64,000 nt of DNA from Paraburkholderia podalyriae (GTDB lineage: Bacteria; Pseudomonadota; Gammaproteobacteria; Burkholderiales; Burkholderiaceae), in contig NZ_VZQQ01000004.1 of NCBI RefSeq assembly GCF_014397785.1, forward strand, positions 248,001 through 312,000, written 5' to 3'. A model generated the notes under the pieces. That model saw only the letters and a program-made list of their open reading frames with translations. It did not search any database and had not been told where the DNA came from. The position numbers and the translations under genes were made by a program. Shown here piece after piece: positions 10,601 to 20,175 of this stretch; the stretch's first letter is position 1, and every line of letters begins with the position of its first letter.

Positions 10601-11249
10601 GCTCGTCGGCGACGACATCCCGCTCAACGCGGGTTGCCTGAAGCCCCTCACGGTGATCGTCCCGGACCGCTCGATGCTCAATCCGGTCTATCCGGCAGCG
10701 GTGGTCTCGGGCAACGTGGAGACATCGTCCGCGATTACGAATGCGCTGTATGGTGCGCTGGGCATCGTCGCGTCCAGTCAGGGCACGATGAACAACTTCA
10801 CGTTCGGCGACGCGCGCTACCAGTACTACGAGACGATCGCAGGCGGCAGCGGCGCGGGCGATGGCTTCTGCGGCGTCGACGCGGTACAGACGCACATGAC
10901 CAACTCGCGCCTGACCGATCCCGAAGTGCTCGAATGGCGCTATCCCGTGCGGCTCGAGTCGCACCTGATCCGCGCGGAGTCGGGCGGCGCGGGACGCTGG
11001 TGCGGCGGTAACGGCGCGATCCGGCGCATCCGCTTTCTCGCGCCGATGACCGCGTCGATTCTCTCGAACAACCGCATTCACGCGCCTTTCGGCGCGGCAG
11101 GCGGACGCGCGGGAAGGCGGGGCAGCAATCGCGTCGAGCGCGCGGACGGCGAGATCGTCGCATTGGGCCATATCGCGAGCGTCGAGATGGCCGCGGGCGA
11201 CGTGTTCGTGGTGGAAACGCCGGGTGGCGGCGGTTTCGGGGAAGCGTAA
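7617..11249 (+). CDS. 5-oxoprolinase (ATP-hydrolysing), fused HyuA-HyuB type, 1210 aa
   Basis: The frame opens at 7062 inside the transporter gene, but the protein begins at 7617 with [20 protein letters not shown] and the phosphate-binding [11 protein letters not shown] second ASKHA motif, [14 protein letters not shown], is near residue 290. From about residue 704 ([17 protein letters not shown]) the hydantoinase-B half follows, ending in [13 protein letters not shown]. This two-half fusion of about 1200 residues is typical of OPLAH-like 5-oxoprolinases, which open 5-oxoproline to glutamate using ATP. The gene follows the transporter by 50 bp. With the cyclase upstream it would return 5-oxoproline to glutamate. 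Which stereoisomer it accepts cannot be read from sequence. Confidence 0.93.
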   Translation: MKHDYASDVCTPSRWQFWIDRGGTFTDIVARCPDGTLTTHKLLSENPEQYRDAAVAGIRHLLGLRAGEPITSRDVEMVKMGTTVATNALLERKGEPVALVTTRGLRDVLRIAYQNRPRLFDLDIALPEALYESVVEIDERVSAQGEVIATLDRAAAERALREVYDKGIRALAIVLIHGYRHTSHESELADLARRIGFTQISVSHEVSPLMKMVSRGDTTVVDAYLSPILRRYVDQVASEMPGVNLQFMQSSGGLTRADVFQGKDAILSGPAGGIVGMVRAAQAAGFERVIGFDMGGTSTDVSHFNGEFERVFETQVAGVRMRAPMMSIHTVAAGGGSVLGFDGARLRVGPDSAGANPGPAAYRRGGPLAVTDCNVMLGKIQPDYFPRVFGPNANEPLDREVVAERFRALADEIFAATGQRRTPEELAEGYLEIAIGSMANAIKKISVQRGHDVSQYVLTTFGGAGGQHACGVADALGMTRVFAHPLAGVLSAYGMGLADQTAMRERALEISLDDSSLATLEAALDALAADATSALLAQGVDAARITTERRVHLRYQGTDSSLAVPAGSVDAMRAAFEAGYRQRYAFLMADTPLVAELACVEAIGHSDAPVDAASLPQRAAGDAAHAQSVVRMYSGGSWHDASLYQRETLCAGDTLDGPAIIAEKNGTTVVEPGWQAVLTVQGNVVMTRVQPLPTRRSIGTEADPVRLEIFNNLFMSIAEQMGLRLQNTAYSVNIKERLDFSCAIFDAAGNLIANAPHMPVHLGSMGESIKTVIERNRGAMRDGDVFMLNDPYHGGTHLPDVTVITPVFADGSAEPLFYVGSRGHHADIGGITPGSMPAASSHIEEEGVLVDNWQLVSAGVLRDAETRALLASGRYPARNVAQNMADLRAQIAANQKGVDELRRMVAQFGRDVVLAFMQHVQDNAEEAVRRVIGALKNGAYRYELDNGAVIDVAIRVDAATRSATVDFSGTSVQLPNNFNAPKAVCMAAVLYVFRTLVGDDIPLNAGCLKPLTVIVPDRSMLNPVYPAAVVSGNVETSSAITNALYGALGIVASSQGTMNNFTFGDARYQYYETIAGGSGAGDGFCGVDAVQTHMTNSRLTDPEVLEWRYPVRLESHLIRAESGGAGRWCGGNGAIRRIRFLAPMTASILSNNRIHAPFGAAGGRAGRRGSNRVERADGEIVALGHIASVEMAAGDVFVVETPGGGGFGEA

Positions 11250-11288
11250 TGGCTCGCACCGCCGATACCGCTGCGGTCGGCACCGGTC

Positions 11289-12185
11289 TCACGGTTCTCC
11301 CACATATCCAGCCAATTCCTCAGGTCTTCCTGTCGGAAAAGCTTCCTTGATGTGATCGAGAAAGGCGGAAACGCGAGGGCTTAGCAAGCGTCTCGAAGGA
11401 TAAAGCGCCCATAGTGCGATGTCAGGGCCGTCCAGATCACCCCAGTGCGCAAGTCTGCCGGCCGCGAGGTCATGGCTCACCAGCGATACCGGCAGGCAAG
11501 CAGCACCGACGCCGAGACGCACTGTATCGCGAACCATGATCAGCGACGACAGGTGAGCAACCGGCTCGATCGATATGCGCGATTTTCCGACGGACCCTGT
11601 GACATCCCAGAAAGCAATCCGATCATGTCTCGCGCGAAGGACAGCCGGAACACTGGACGCATCCGTCGGTCGCGCCAAATCCGGGTTGGCCACGACGACC
11701 AGCCGGTCGCGCAGGAACACCCGTCCGATCAGGTTCTCATCCGGATCGGGGTTGACCCTGATCACGAGGTCGTACCCTTCCTCAATCATGTCGACGGGCC
11801 GATCTTCCGTCGTGACTTCCAGCCGCATCTCGGGATATTTCAGCGCAAACGTGGCGACCAGCTTGCCCATTGCGATATGGGAAAAGAGCGCCGGCGCGCT
11901 GATGCGTAGTCGACCGCGTGGTTGTTCGCTCCCTGATGTGATGGCGGCAGCGCTTTCGGTGAGCTCGGCGAGGAGCGCACCCGTCCGCTCGTAGAGGGCA
12001 CGTCCTTCCTGGGTGAGTTTCAATCCGCGCGGTCCACGTTCAAACAGCCTGACATGAAGGCTGTTTTCGAGTTCGCTGACCCTGCGTGAGAGCGTCGCCT
12101 TCGGGCGCTCGGCCGCACGAGCAGCCTCGCCGAAGCTTCCGTGACGAGCGACGAGATTGAAATCAGCGAGAGCAAGAAGATCCAT
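11289..12185 (-). CDS. LysR-family regulator, 298 aa
   Basis: The winged helix-turn-helix (FNLVARHGSFGEAARAAER, then KATLSRRVSELE) is followed by an LTTR effector domain with the typical RGRLRISAPALFSH entry. I chose ATG 12185 (MDLLALADFNLVARH), which matches the normal LysR N-terminus and has GGTGGAA about 5 nt upstream; an alternative start at 12239 would add 18 residues. It is divergent from the NmrA-like gene at 12288, with about 100 bp between, and is its probable regulator. It belongs to the branch resembling DsdC/AaeR/YhjC-type regulators of oxidoreductase genes. Confidence 0.88.
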   Translation of the reverse strand: MDLLALADFNLVARHGSFGEAARAAERPKATLSRRVSELENSLHVRLFERGPRGLKLTQEGRALYERTGALLAELTESAAAITSGSEQPRGRLRISAPALFSHIAMGKLVATFALKYPEMRLEVTTEDRPVDMIEEGYDLVIRVNPDPDENLIGRVFLRDRLVVVANPDLARPTDASSVPAVLRARHDRIAFWDVTGSVGKSRISIEPVAHLSSLIMVRDTVRLGVGAACLPVSLVSHDLAAGRLAHWGDLDGPDIALWALYPSRRLLSPRVSAFLDHIKEAFPTGRPEELAGYVGEP

Positions 12186-12287
12186 GCGTTCCACCAGTGA
12201 GATACCCCGTCTCTTTATAGCATCTTCCGGACCGGGCATGGATCACTTACCTTGGAGGCATCCCAACCCAACCTAAGGAGTAACACC

Positions 12288-13151
12288 ATGACTATCCTCG
12301 TTACCGGTGCCACTGGCCGTGTCGGCCGCCAGGTCGTCGATCAGCTTGCCACCCGCGGAGCCGACGTGCGCGTGCTCGTGCGCGATCCCTCGAAGGCCGA
12401 CTTTCCTGCCGGAGTGGCTGTCATACAGGGCGACATGCTCGATATCGACTCCCTGCGCAAAGCATTTGCCGGCGTCCGCACACTGTTCCTGCTCAACGCC
12501 GTGGCAGGCGACGAATTCACCCAGGCGCTCATCACGCTCAACGTCGCTCGCGAGTCGGGCGTCGAGCGCGTGGTCTACCTGTCGGTCATGCACGCCGAGC
12601 GCTTCGTGAACGTGCCGCATTTTGCAGTGAAGTTCGGCGCCGAGCGGATGATCGAACAGATGGGCTTCAGCGCCACTATCCTGCGTCCGGCGTACTTCAT
12701 GGATAACGATCTGATGATCAAGGACGTTCTCGTCAATCATGGCGTCTACCCGATGCCCATTGGCAGCAAGGGAGTCGCGATGGTCGACACCCGCGACATT
12801 GCGGAGGTCGCGGCGATCGAACTGTTGCGTCGAGATCAGGCTCCTGGCAAACTGCCCGTCGACATCATCAACCTCGTCGGGCCTGACACGTTGACGGGTT
12901 CGAAGCTCGCCTCCATCTGGTCAGAGCTTCTTGGCCGTCCGGTTGCCTACGGCGGGGACGATCCCACCCAATTCGAGCAGAATCTGGCGAACTTCCTGCC
13001 AAAGTGGATGGCGTATGAAATGCGGCTAATGGCCGAGCGCTTCGTCAGCGACGGCATGGTGCCGGGAGCCGGCGACGTCGAGCGTCTTTCCAGCATTCTG
13101 GGTCGCCCGCTACACTCGTACCGCGACTTTGCCGCCAGACTGGCTGGCTGA
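12288..13151 (+). CDS. NmrA-like NAD(P)-binding protein (atypical SDR), 287 aa
   Basis: The start at 12288 (MTILVTGATGRVGRQVVDQ) has CTAAGGAG 7 nt upstream. The Rossmann motif is TGATGRVG (GxxGxxG), followed by VRVLVRDPSKAD. There is no YxxxK active-site pair, as expected for NmrA/HSCARG-type atypical SDRs that sense NAD(P)H or act as quinone or azo reductases. Length is normal for the family. It pairs with the divergent LysR gene; the substrate is unknown. Confidence 0.88.
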   Translation: MTILVTGATGRVGRQVVDQLATRGADVRVLVRDPSKADFPAGVAVIQGDMLDIDSLRKAFAGVRTLFLLNAVAGDEFTQALITLNVARESGVERVVYLSVMHAERFVNVPHFAVKFGAERMIEQMGFSATILRPAYFMDNDLMIKDVLVNHGVYPMPIGSKGVAMVDTRDIAEVAAIELLRRDQAPGKLPVDIINLVGPDTLTGSKLASIWSELLGRPVAYGGDDPTQFEQNLANFLPKWMAYEMRLMAERFVSDGMVPGAGDVERLSSILGRPLHSYRDFAARLAG

Positions 13152-13186
13152 GCTTCGCCCCCCTTCTAAAAGCTTGACGGACTGAC

Positions 13187-13456
13187 TCAGGGCGTGAAGC
13201 GGGCATCCGATTCGTCGGCTAAGCAATGGCCGATTCCGAAGTCAAGCGGACATGCCCCATGCACGCAATCAACCAGCACTGTCGCATTCTCTTCTCGCTG
13301 CGCTATTCCTGGCTTCGACCGCCTTGCTGCTGTTGGAAAGGCCCTTTCCAGAATGTGCCTGCCGACGGTTCCGAACACGAACGCGAGAACCAGCCCTTTA
13401 ATGTTCTTGCCTTCGCGCACCACTATCGCGTCCAGCCCGGTCGCTGGCTCGATCAA
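13187..13456 (-). CDS. Uncertain open reading frame, 89 aa, possible gene remnant
   Basis: The first half (MIEPATGLDAIVVREGKNIK then GLVLAFVFGTVGRHILERAF) reads like protein, with one possible membrane or core helix. The second half is Cys/Asp-rich and less convincing. I do not recognise the family. It could be the C-terminal remnant of an oxidoreductase. There is no clear ribosome site. Confidence 0.3.
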   Translation of the reverse strand: MIEPATGLDAIVVREGKNIKGLVLAFVFGTVGRHILERAFPTAARRSKPGIAQREENATVLVDCVHGACPLDFGIGHCLADESDARFTP

Positions 13457-13581
13457 AATGGAGCAGCCGCACGAAGGCGCTAAAGGGAGGCGCGGCCGCC
13501 GAGGTTGTCGGCAGAAAGTCTCCGCCTGTTATCTGCGCAAGCCGAAATCCAATGACGAAGTGGACACGCTTTCCCACCCGC

Positions 13582-14541
13582 CTAAACACCGATCCGGTCA
13601 CCGGCACGAGCCTCACGCCGCACTTCCTGCGGCGGTAGGCCAAAGCCGCGCATGAACGCTTCGCGCATATGCCGCCGATCGCGAAACCCCGTCTCTCTCG
13701 CAATCACTTCCAACGAGTGCCGGCTCTTCTCGATCATCAACCGCGCGGCTTCGAGCCGCAACCCTTCGATCGCCTTCGCGGGCGACTGTCCGGTCTCCAG
13801 AGTGAACACCCGGCTGAACTGCCGCGGGCTTAGATGCGCCGAACTCGCTAGCTCCTCGACGGTGAGCGGCCGGCTCAGGTTCGTGCGTGCATAGTTCAGC
13901 GCGTCCTGGATGCGGTCCGATTTGGGCGCCAAGTGGAGCATTTCCGAATGCTGCGACTGGCCGCCCGCACGCCGCTGATGCATCACGAGCTTGTGTGCGA
14001 CCGAACGCGCCACGTCGGCGCCGAGATCTTTCTCGACCATCCCAAGCGCAAGGTCGAGCCCGGCAGTCATACCCGCCGAGGTCCAGATCGGCCCATCGAC
14101 AATGTAAATGCGGTCTTCTTCGATGTGGATGTCCGGAAACCGGCTCATCATCGCGCGCCCATGGGCCCAATGCGTCGTCGCGCGCCGGTTCGCGAGCAGG
14201 CCTGCTTCAGCCAGTACGAAACCACCTGTACAGATGCCGGCAATGCGTCGCGCACGCGTAGCCGCCTTGCGCAGGAAGGCGAGCATTTCGGCGGACGGAG
14301 GCGAGGCGAGTGGTGCGTTGACACCCGCCGCGATCCACGTGTCTATCGCGACGCGTCCCCTGAAGGGGCGCGTGACGACGCACATACCAAGCGAAGAGCG
14401 CACCTCGCCGCCCGCCACGGAGAAGTTTTCGATCGTGTAGAAGGTTTCGCCCGCCGCAACGTTCGCGTATTCGAAAACCGACTGTGACGCGAGCGCCATC
14501 ACCTGAAAGCCATCGCTCAACAAATATCCGATCCGGTGCAT
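13582..14541 (-). CDS. GlxA-family regulator (DJ-1/PfpI domain + AraC HTH), 319 aa
   Basis: Residues about 1-180 form a DJ-1/PfpI-like amidotransferase domain with the elbow GICTGGFVLAEAGLL, in which the nucleophile-position cysteine is kept. Residues about 210-310 hold the two AraC-type helix-turn-helix motifs (LTVEELASSAHLSPRQFSRV and SLEVIARETGFRDRRHMREA). This architecture is shared by GlxA-type transcription activators. It is divergent from the SDR gene at 14699 with a 157-bp gap, so it probably controls that gene. Confidence 0.92.
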   Translation of the reverse strand: MHRIGYLLSDGFQVMALASQSVFEYANVAAGETFYTIENFSVAGGEVRSSLGMCVVTRPFRGRVAIDTWIAAGVNAPLASPPSAEMLAFLRKAATRARRIAGICTGGFVLAEAGLLANRRATTHWAHGRAMMSRFPDIHIEEDRIYIVDGPIWTSAGMTAGLDLALGMVEKDLGADVARSVAHKLVMHQRRAGGQSQHSEMLHLAPKSDRIQDALNYARTNLSRPLTVEELASSAHLSPRQFSRVFTLETGQSPAKAIEGLRLEAARLMIEKSRHSLEVIARETGFRDRRHMREAFMRGFGLPPQEVRREARAGDRIGV

Positions 14542-14698
14542 GTAGCCCTCCGCTATTCATCAGGTCAAACACCCGCTGCGAAAGCATGCTGGAAATCGCA
14601 TGTCCTAAATCATGACCCTATACGTCATTTGAGTCGTGGCTAATCCGGACCACAATAGGTTCACGCAATCACAAGCGAACATTCAACAGGAGTCCATC

Positions 14699-15520
14699 AT
14701 GATGCAGGCATATCAGGGTACCGCGCTCATTACGGGCGCGTCCACGGGCATCGGCGCGGTCTATGCCGAGCGGCTCGCCAAGCGTGGCTATGATCTGATC
14801 CTCGTTGCGCGCAGCCGCGACCGGCTCATCCGTCTCGCCGGGCGCATCGCCAACGAAACCGGCCGGTCCGTCGAGATCATCGACGCCGATCTCAATGATC
14901 CGGCTTCACGCGCTACGGTGGAAGCGAAGCTGAAGGAAGACGCCAGCATTACGCTGCTCGTGAACAACGCAGGGGTCGGCACGCATACGCCATTGCTCGA
15001 CAGCGATGTCAACGCGATGACGCGGATGATCGACCTGAACGTTAACGCACTTACCCGCCTCACGTATGCCGCGGCGCCAGGCTTTGTCTCGCGTGGCAAG
15101 GGCGCGATCATCAACATCTCGTCGATCGTCAGTATCGCGCCGGAGCGCCTGAACGGTGTGTATGGCGGCACCAAGGCCTTCGTGCTTGCCTTCAGCCAGT
15201 CGCTGCATCACGAACTCGCCATCAAGGGTGTGAAGGTCCAGGCAGTGCTGCCCGGCGCCACGGCCACCGATTTCTGGCAGAGCGGCGGCTTGCCGATCGA
15301 GAACCTCGATCCGGCCATCGTCATGTCCGCAGACGACATGGTCGATGCGGCGCTCGTCGGCTTCGAGCGAGGCGAGCTGGTCACGATTCCGTCCCTGCAC
15401 GACGGTGCGAAGTGGGACGTCTTCGAAGCCGCGCGCCAGGCAATGTCCGGGGAACTGTCATCCAGCAAGCCTGCGCGTCGCTATACCGCCGAGGACGAAC
15501 GAACCGTCCAGGACGCATAG
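14699..15520 (+). CDS. SDR family NAD(P)-dependent oxidoreductase, 273 aa
   Basis: A classical short-chain dehydrogenase. The cofactor motif is TGASTGIG near residue 14, NNAG is in LLVNNAGVG, the serine is in INISSIVS and the catalytic pair is in VYGGTK (YxxxK). The start at 14699 (MMQAYQGTALITGAS) lies 6 nt after CAGGAG; the next ATG at 14702 is also possible. It is divergent from the GlxA-type regulator and is its likely target. The substrate is unknown; related proteins are often induced by reactive carbonyls or solvents. Confidence 0.9.
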   Translation: MMQAYQGTALITGASTGIGAVYAERLAKRGYDLILVARSRDRLIRLAGRIANETGRSVEIIDADLNDPASRATVEAKLKEDASITLLVNNAGVGTHTPLLDSDVNAMTRMIDLNVNALTRLTYAAAPGFVSRGKGAIINISSIVSIAPERLNGVYGGTKAFVLAFSQSLHHELAIKGVKVQAVLPGATATDFWQSGGLPIENLDPAIVMSADDMVDAALVGFERGELVTIPSLHDGAKWDVFEAARQAMSGELSSSKPARRYTAEDERTVQDA

Positions 15521-15618
15521 AAACGAACGCCCGAATGACGCCCGACACGCTAACGCAGCCGCTCCACGTAGCCGTGGACGCCGCAAGGCTGCTCACTCGT
15601 ACTCAACGGAGTATCACC

Positions 15619-16963
15619 ATGTCCATAGTTTCAGCCGCGCATACCCGGCGCAGCTTGCTTGCCTATTCGATCGCAAGCGCACTTGCCCTTTCTGTGGGCT
15701 CCGCCTTCAGTCATGCTCAAGCCGCTTCGGTCGTGGATCAGCCTTCCGCGAACCCGGGCGTGGTGGCTGAAGACGACTCGATCCGCCCATTCCACGTTCA
15801 CGTTCCGGGACGCAACACTCGTCGATCTCCGCCGCCGCATCGCGGCGACGCGGTGGCCCGATAAGGAGACGGTCGCTGATCAAAGCCAGGGTGTGCAGGA
15901 GGCGAAGATCCAGGCCCTCGTGCACTACTGGGGCACGGACTACGACTGGCGCAAGACGGAGGCACGATTGAACGCCTTGCCGATGTACGTGACCACGATC
16001 GACGGCGTCGATATCCAGTTCATCCAAGTGAAATCCCGCAACCCGAACGCGTTGCCGCTGCTCATCACTCACGGCTGGCCTGGTTCGCCCCTCGAAATTG
16101 AAAAGGCCATCGGTCCGCTCACCGATCCTACGGCCTATGGCGGCCGTGCGGAGGACGCCTTCGATGTCGTCATCCCCGCGATGCCCGGCTACGGTTTCTC
16201 CGGCAAACCGACCGGCACTGGCTGGGATCCCGATCACATCGGCCGGGCGTGGGACGTTCTGATGAAGCGTCTGGGATATACGCACTATGTGTCGCAAGGC
16301 GGCGATTGGGGTTCGGTGGTGGCGGACGCGATGGGGCGTCAGGCTCCCCCAGGCCTCCTGGGCATTCACGTCAATATGCCTGCGACAGTGCCACCGGAGG
16401 TCGCGAAGGCGCTCAACAATGGCGAACCGGCGCCGGCCGGGCTGTCCAGTGCGGAAAAGGCAGCGTATGAATCACTCGCCAACCTGTACAAAAAGGGCGG
16501 CGGCTATGCCGCCATGATGGTCACTCGCCCGCAAACCGAGGGCTACAGCCTGGCTGATTCGCCTGCGGGTCAGGCAGCCTGGATGTACGACAAGTTCGCG
16601 GCCTGGACCTATAGCGGTGGCGACCCGGAACGCTCACTCACCAGGGATCAGATGCTCGACGACATCACGCTGTACTGGTTGACGAACACTTCGACCTCGT
16701 CGGCGCGGCTCTACTGGGAGAACAACAACAACAACTTCAATGCTGTGGCGCAGAAGACAGCCGAGATTTCGGTCCCCGTTGCCGTGACGGTCTTTCCCGG
16801 CGAGATCTATCGGGCGCCGCGCAGCTGGACCGAGCGCAGTTATCCCAAGCTCACCTATTTCCACGAAGTCAACAAAGGCGGCCACTTTGCAGCATGGGAA
16901 CAACCGCAGCTCTACGCCGAGGAGCTCCGCGCGGCGTTCAGGCCGCTGCGCAAACAGCTATGA
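15619..16963 (+). pseudogene. Exported epoxide-hydrolase-like protein, single-base frameshift
   Basis: The start at 15619 (MSIVSAAHTRRSLLAYSIAS, with GGAG upstream) encodes a signal peptide with a twin-arginine-like RRS and a cleavage region SHAQAA. After about 60 codons the frame is lost at GGG (15807-15809). Dropping one G restores FHVHVPDATLVDLRRRIAAT, the start of the epoxide-hydrolase N-terminal domain. The rest is open: GDWGSVVADAM carries the Asp nucleophile, HGWPGSP the oxyanion motif, and GGHFAAWEQP the C-terminal His. Apart from one G the gene is complete (about 447 codons), so this is either a recent mutation or a homopolymer error. Confidence 0.85.
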
Positions 16964-17126
16964 GGTCCCGCCGGCTGTTGTCGCACGAATGCGCGGCAGC
17001 AGCCGACTTCAAGGGTCCACATTTCAACGCGTTCCTGACATAAAGCGCCCGGTATTGCGATGAGCTGCCACGAGTCCAATGTGTCCCGGGCGTTTACCAG
17101 CCCTTCATCGTTTCAAGGAGAACAGC

Positions 17127-17351
17127 ATGAAAACTTCGATCATCGCTTTGACTTTTGCCGCATTCACCGCTTCGGGCGCGGCTCTGGCCACCGAGAGCGC
17201 CACGCCCCCCACTGTCGCGCAGACGGAGCAATCCGGTTCGAACCACGTCGGCGCGTCGCCGAAGACGCGTGCCGACGCGCGCCACGAATTGGTGCGGGCG
17301 CAGCAGGACGGCCAGCTCGCCAGTCTCCGCACGCTCTATCGCGGAAGCTGA
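17127..17351 (+). CDS. DUF4148 exported protein, 74 aa
   Basis: MKTSIIALTFAAFTASGAALA is a signal peptide. The mature part ends in the DUF4148 core KTRADARHELVRAQQDGQLA then LRTLYRGS. AAGGAG lies 6 nt before the ATG. It is a paralogue of 2586-2843. It is followed after 36 bp by a second small exported protein gene on the same strand, so the pair is probably co-transcribed. Function unknown. Confidence 0.88.
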   Translation: MKTSIIALTFAAFTASGAALATESATPPTVAQTEQSGSNHVGASPKTRADARHELVRAQQDGQLASLRTLYRGS

Positions 17352-17387
17352 AACCTGCTCATTGACATATTTATCCGAGGTTCCATC

Positions 17388-17663
17388 ATGAACAAGCAGT
17401 TCATCGCCGCCCTCCTCATCGCAGCCAGTGCAGCTGCTACGGGCCCCGCCTTCGCCAGCAGCGGCTTCGGTCCGGCCCCGCACTACGACCCGATCGCAGG
17501 CGCGCCTGCGTCGCAACGCGGTCTGAATAGCGAGACCATCGCCATCGATCAGGCCAGCGCCGATCACGGCACGCGGGCGTTCGGCGGCATGCCCGATACG
17601 ACATCGCAGTCGGGTACACGGCTCGCGGGCCGCGATCCTTTTTCCACCTACTCGCATCACTGA
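17388..17663 (+). CDS. Small exported protein with GGMPDT motif, 91 aa
   Basis: The signal peptide is MNKQFIAALLIAASAAATG, then PAFA. The mature part carries AFGGMPDTTSQSGTRLAG, matching EAYGGMPDTRVQSGVKHG of the protein at 57260-57508. This suggests a conserved small secreted family in this lineage. It is downstream of the DUF4148 gene in an apparent two-gene unit. No enzymatic motif is visible. Confidence 0.8.
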   Translation: MNKQFIAALLIAASAAATGPAFASSGFGPAPHYDPIAGAPASQRGLNSETIAIDQASADHGTRAFGGMPDTTSQSGTRLAGRDPFSTYSHH

Positions 17664-17770
17664 TGCCACCGCGGCGAGGACTTCATCATGACTCGAATCG
17701 ACAAAGAGTCACCCATGCTACCCGCCGCGCAGCGAATACCGATCGATACAATCTCAAAGCAGATAAAGCC

Positions 17771-18598
17771 ATGCCGGACGAAATGAATCTTCGCCGTCGC
17801 CGCCTGCTGCAGACGACTATCGCAGGCATTGGCCTGCTGGAACTCGGCCTCAGCGGATTTGCCAACGCGCAATCGGCCGGAAACACCAACCACATCAACA
17901 CCAGGATCCCTGCGCGCGTCGCATCATTCGACGCTATTCGCCAGGTCAACGTCGGTGCACTCAGCGTCGGCTATGTGGAAGCGGGACCGAGCAACGGCCC
18001 GGTCGTGATCCTGTTGGATGGCCCTATGACATCTACAGCTTCGCCGAAGTCACGCCATTGCTCGCCGCCGCGGGTTATCGCGTGATCGTGCCGTATCTGC
18101 GCGGCTACGGCCCGACGCGCTTCCTGTCCGCCGATACTCCGCGTAACGGGCAGCAAGCCGTCCTCGCGGCTGACATCGTCACGCTGATGGACGCGCTGAA
18201 GATCGAAAAGGCCGTGTTCGGTGGGTTCGACTGGGGCGCGCGCACCGCCAACATCATCGCCGCGGTTTGGCCGGAACGGTGCAAGGCGATGGTCTCGGTG
18301 AGCGGCTATCTGATCGGCAACCAGGCCGCCGGCAGCGTGCCGCTTCCACCGAAGGCAGAGCTTGCATGGTGGTATCAGTTCTATTTCGCCACGGAGCGCG
18401 CCGACCATCGCGGTGCCGACCATCACGCTCGAAGGCGATGCCAACGGCGCGCCGCATCCCGAGCCGGCTGCCTACGCGAAGAAGTTCACGGGCAAGTATG
18501 TACACCGGAACATCGCCGACGGTATCGGGCACAACCTGCCCCAGGAAGCGCCGAAAGCGTTCGCCGACGCGGTCATCGACGCCGCGCGCATGGGGTGA
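17771..18598 (+). pseudogene. Exported alpha/beta hydrolase, doubly broken
   Basis: The gene starts MPDEMNLRRRRLLQTTIAG with a twin-arginine-type signal. At about 18016 the expected oxyanion motif HGWPYDIY is lost: the DNA reads CTGTTGGATGGCCC, consistent with deletion of four bases (CACG). The next frame continues PLLAAAGYRVIVPYLRGYG, and FDWGARTANIIAA carries the nucleophile region. Near 18398 the frame breaks again, with perhaps 60-70 codons missing. The end (VPTITLEGDANGAPHP, then GHNLPQEAPKAFADAV with the catalytic His) is in a third frame. Both lesions remove active-site or lid sequence, so it is inactive. Confidence 0.85.
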
Positions 18599-18807
18599 TC
18601 GCTGCAGCGAGCGCCGGCGTCGCGTCGCATCCGGACGCTGGCGCTGTACCCGGGAATAACATTCACATGCAACGCATTCGAATTCAACGTGCCATTGTGA
18701 ACTGTCAGGCCCCGGAGTTTGGCGCAACGGGTGTATCACAACCTCACCTACTGCAACAGACCTGACAGAGATCGGTCTCAGCGCGGCGCGCGCGCTTTCC
18801 CGCATAA

Positions 18808-19503
18808 TCATAGGCCTTGTAATACCGACCGCCCCAGAACTAGTAACTCGTTGAACTGGGTCACCAGTTCAAAACACAAAGCAAACAACAGGGTATAAAA
18901 GGGCCCGGGAAATCTGTGCATCCAGCCCAGAATCGGCACTGAAAAACGCGTTCTCACGGCGTCCCGAGTCATTATCCAGGTGATGGTCGCTCCAATCGCC
19001 GCCCCCGCGAGTATGTCGGTCGGATAGTGCCAGCCGAGATAAACGCGCGGCAGACATATGAAGATCGCGGTGTATAAAAGTGCGAGCATGCCGACGCCGC
19101 GCGAAACCATACAGATGCCAGTTGCAACCGAAATCCACAGCATAGCGTGGTCACTCGGAAAGGAGCTCCACGCTGGCAGCACGGCCGCTTCCAGACCACC
19201 CGATGGAAAATTCAAGTGCAGCTCAGGATTAAAGAGAGGCCGCATACGGAATGGCAAATAATGGGCAACAATCCTGAATATTGCGAGCGCAAGAAGGCCG
19301 CTCGCGATCGTCGCGACGACCATTTCACGCTCCCATTCGCCACGCTGGCTCGGCTTGAACCATATCCACCACAATACGGGCATGAGCACCAAACCTTTGA
19401 ATGTGTATAGGTCCGCGATGACTCTTATCGCGTGGTTCAACATGGCGTAACTCAAAGCAATGTGCGTCAGGAAAGTCTGGATTGCTGTATCAAAAAGGTC
19501 CAT
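18808..19503 (-). CDS. PAP2-family membrane phosphatase, 231 aa
   Basis: A polytopic inner-membrane protein with about five or six helices. The PAP2 signature is present as RMRPLFNPELH (motif 1), SSFPSDHAM (motif 2, general-acid His) and LPRVYLGWHYPTD (motif 3, nucleophile His and Asp). These enzymes remove phosphate from lipid phosphates such as phosphatidate or undecaprenyl diphosphate, or act as glycan phosphatases. The start has GGAGG upstream. It stands alone, so the substrate is not indicated. Confidence 0.9.
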   Translation of the reverse strand: MDLFDTAIQTFLTHIALSYAMLNHAIRVIADLYTFKGLVLMPVLWWIWFKPSQRGEWEREMVVATIASGLLALAIFRIVAHYLPFRMRPLFNPELHLNFPSGGLEAAVLPAWSSFPSDHAMLWISVATGICMVSRGVGMLALLYTAIFICLPRVYLGWHYPTDILAGAAIGATITWIMTRDAVRTRFSVPILGWMHRFPGPFYTLLFALCFELVTQFNELLVLGRSVLQGL

Positions 19504-19524
19504 TCTGCAATTCCTCCAAACTTT

Positions 19525-19728
19525 TTAGTTATAAGGTTGAGCAGCGGGAGCAGGCACGGGTTGTGTCGCGCTCTGAAACCTGCCGTCGTCAAAGCCAAAA
19601 ACCATCACATCTCGCGCGACGTTGGATCGTGCGGATGTTCTTGAGGTGAGCGGTGCTTTGACGGGCGCCAAGTCAACGATTCTGATCGACGCAACCAAAT
19701 GCTGGATTGGGAACGATGACGAGTTCAT
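19525..19728 (-). CDS. Possible small protein upstream of the PAP2 gene, 67 aa
   Basis: The ATG at 19728 has GAGG about 5 nt upstream, and the frame ends 21 bp before the PAP2 start on the same strand. The sequence (MNSSSFPIQHLVASIRIVDL, then FGFDDGRFQSATQPVPAPAA) has no known domain. It may be a leader-type gene or the tail of a lost gene. Low certainty. Confidence 0.3.
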   Translation of the reverse strand: MNSSSFPIQHLVASIRIVDLAPVKAPLTSRTSARSNVARDVMVFGFDDGRFQSATQPVPAPAAQPYN

Positions 19729-19821
19729 CGATACCTCACATCTCAAGCGTGTCGGCCGCCAACATGCTTCCGACTCGCAAACTTTGGCCGACAGCGCAGC
19801 GGCCTTTCTTCGAAGAAGCGT

Positions 19822-20175
19822 TTGGCGTTGGTTGGGCGTGTCGTGGCGCCTTATCAGGTGAGCGTAGGCATGCTATCGGAAACAAGCTCGGGGCTGGATT
19901 TGCCGAACCTCGGCAAAGCGGGATGGATCCGGTTTCCGATGCTACGTTCATCTCTGTTAGATCTGCCTTCAAAAGAGCCTCGTCTCGGCGACAGGAGATT
20001 GGAAGCCATCCAGACGCCGCCTGATTGGATTGTCGACCCGTGTTGTCCGGTTTATTGCTTCAGATGTCTCATGCTCGAAGAGATCGACGTTACTGCATCG
20101 CGGTGGAAGAGAAAGTGGCTCGACCCGGCCGCGGCTGCTCTCGCACAGTCAGATATAGCTGAGTTGCGTCTATAG
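19822..20175 (+). pseudogene. Possible TniQ-like zinc-finger relic
   Basis: The frame contains a Cys-rich segment, CPVYCFRCLMLEEIDVTASR then WKRKWLDP. It resembles the CxxC...Y/W-R-x-W stretch of TniQ transposition proteins. The upstream part (LPNLGKAGWIRFPMLRSSLL) is not diagnostic and the downstream part degenerates. The assignment rests on a short pattern and on nearby integrase remains. Confidence 0.25.
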
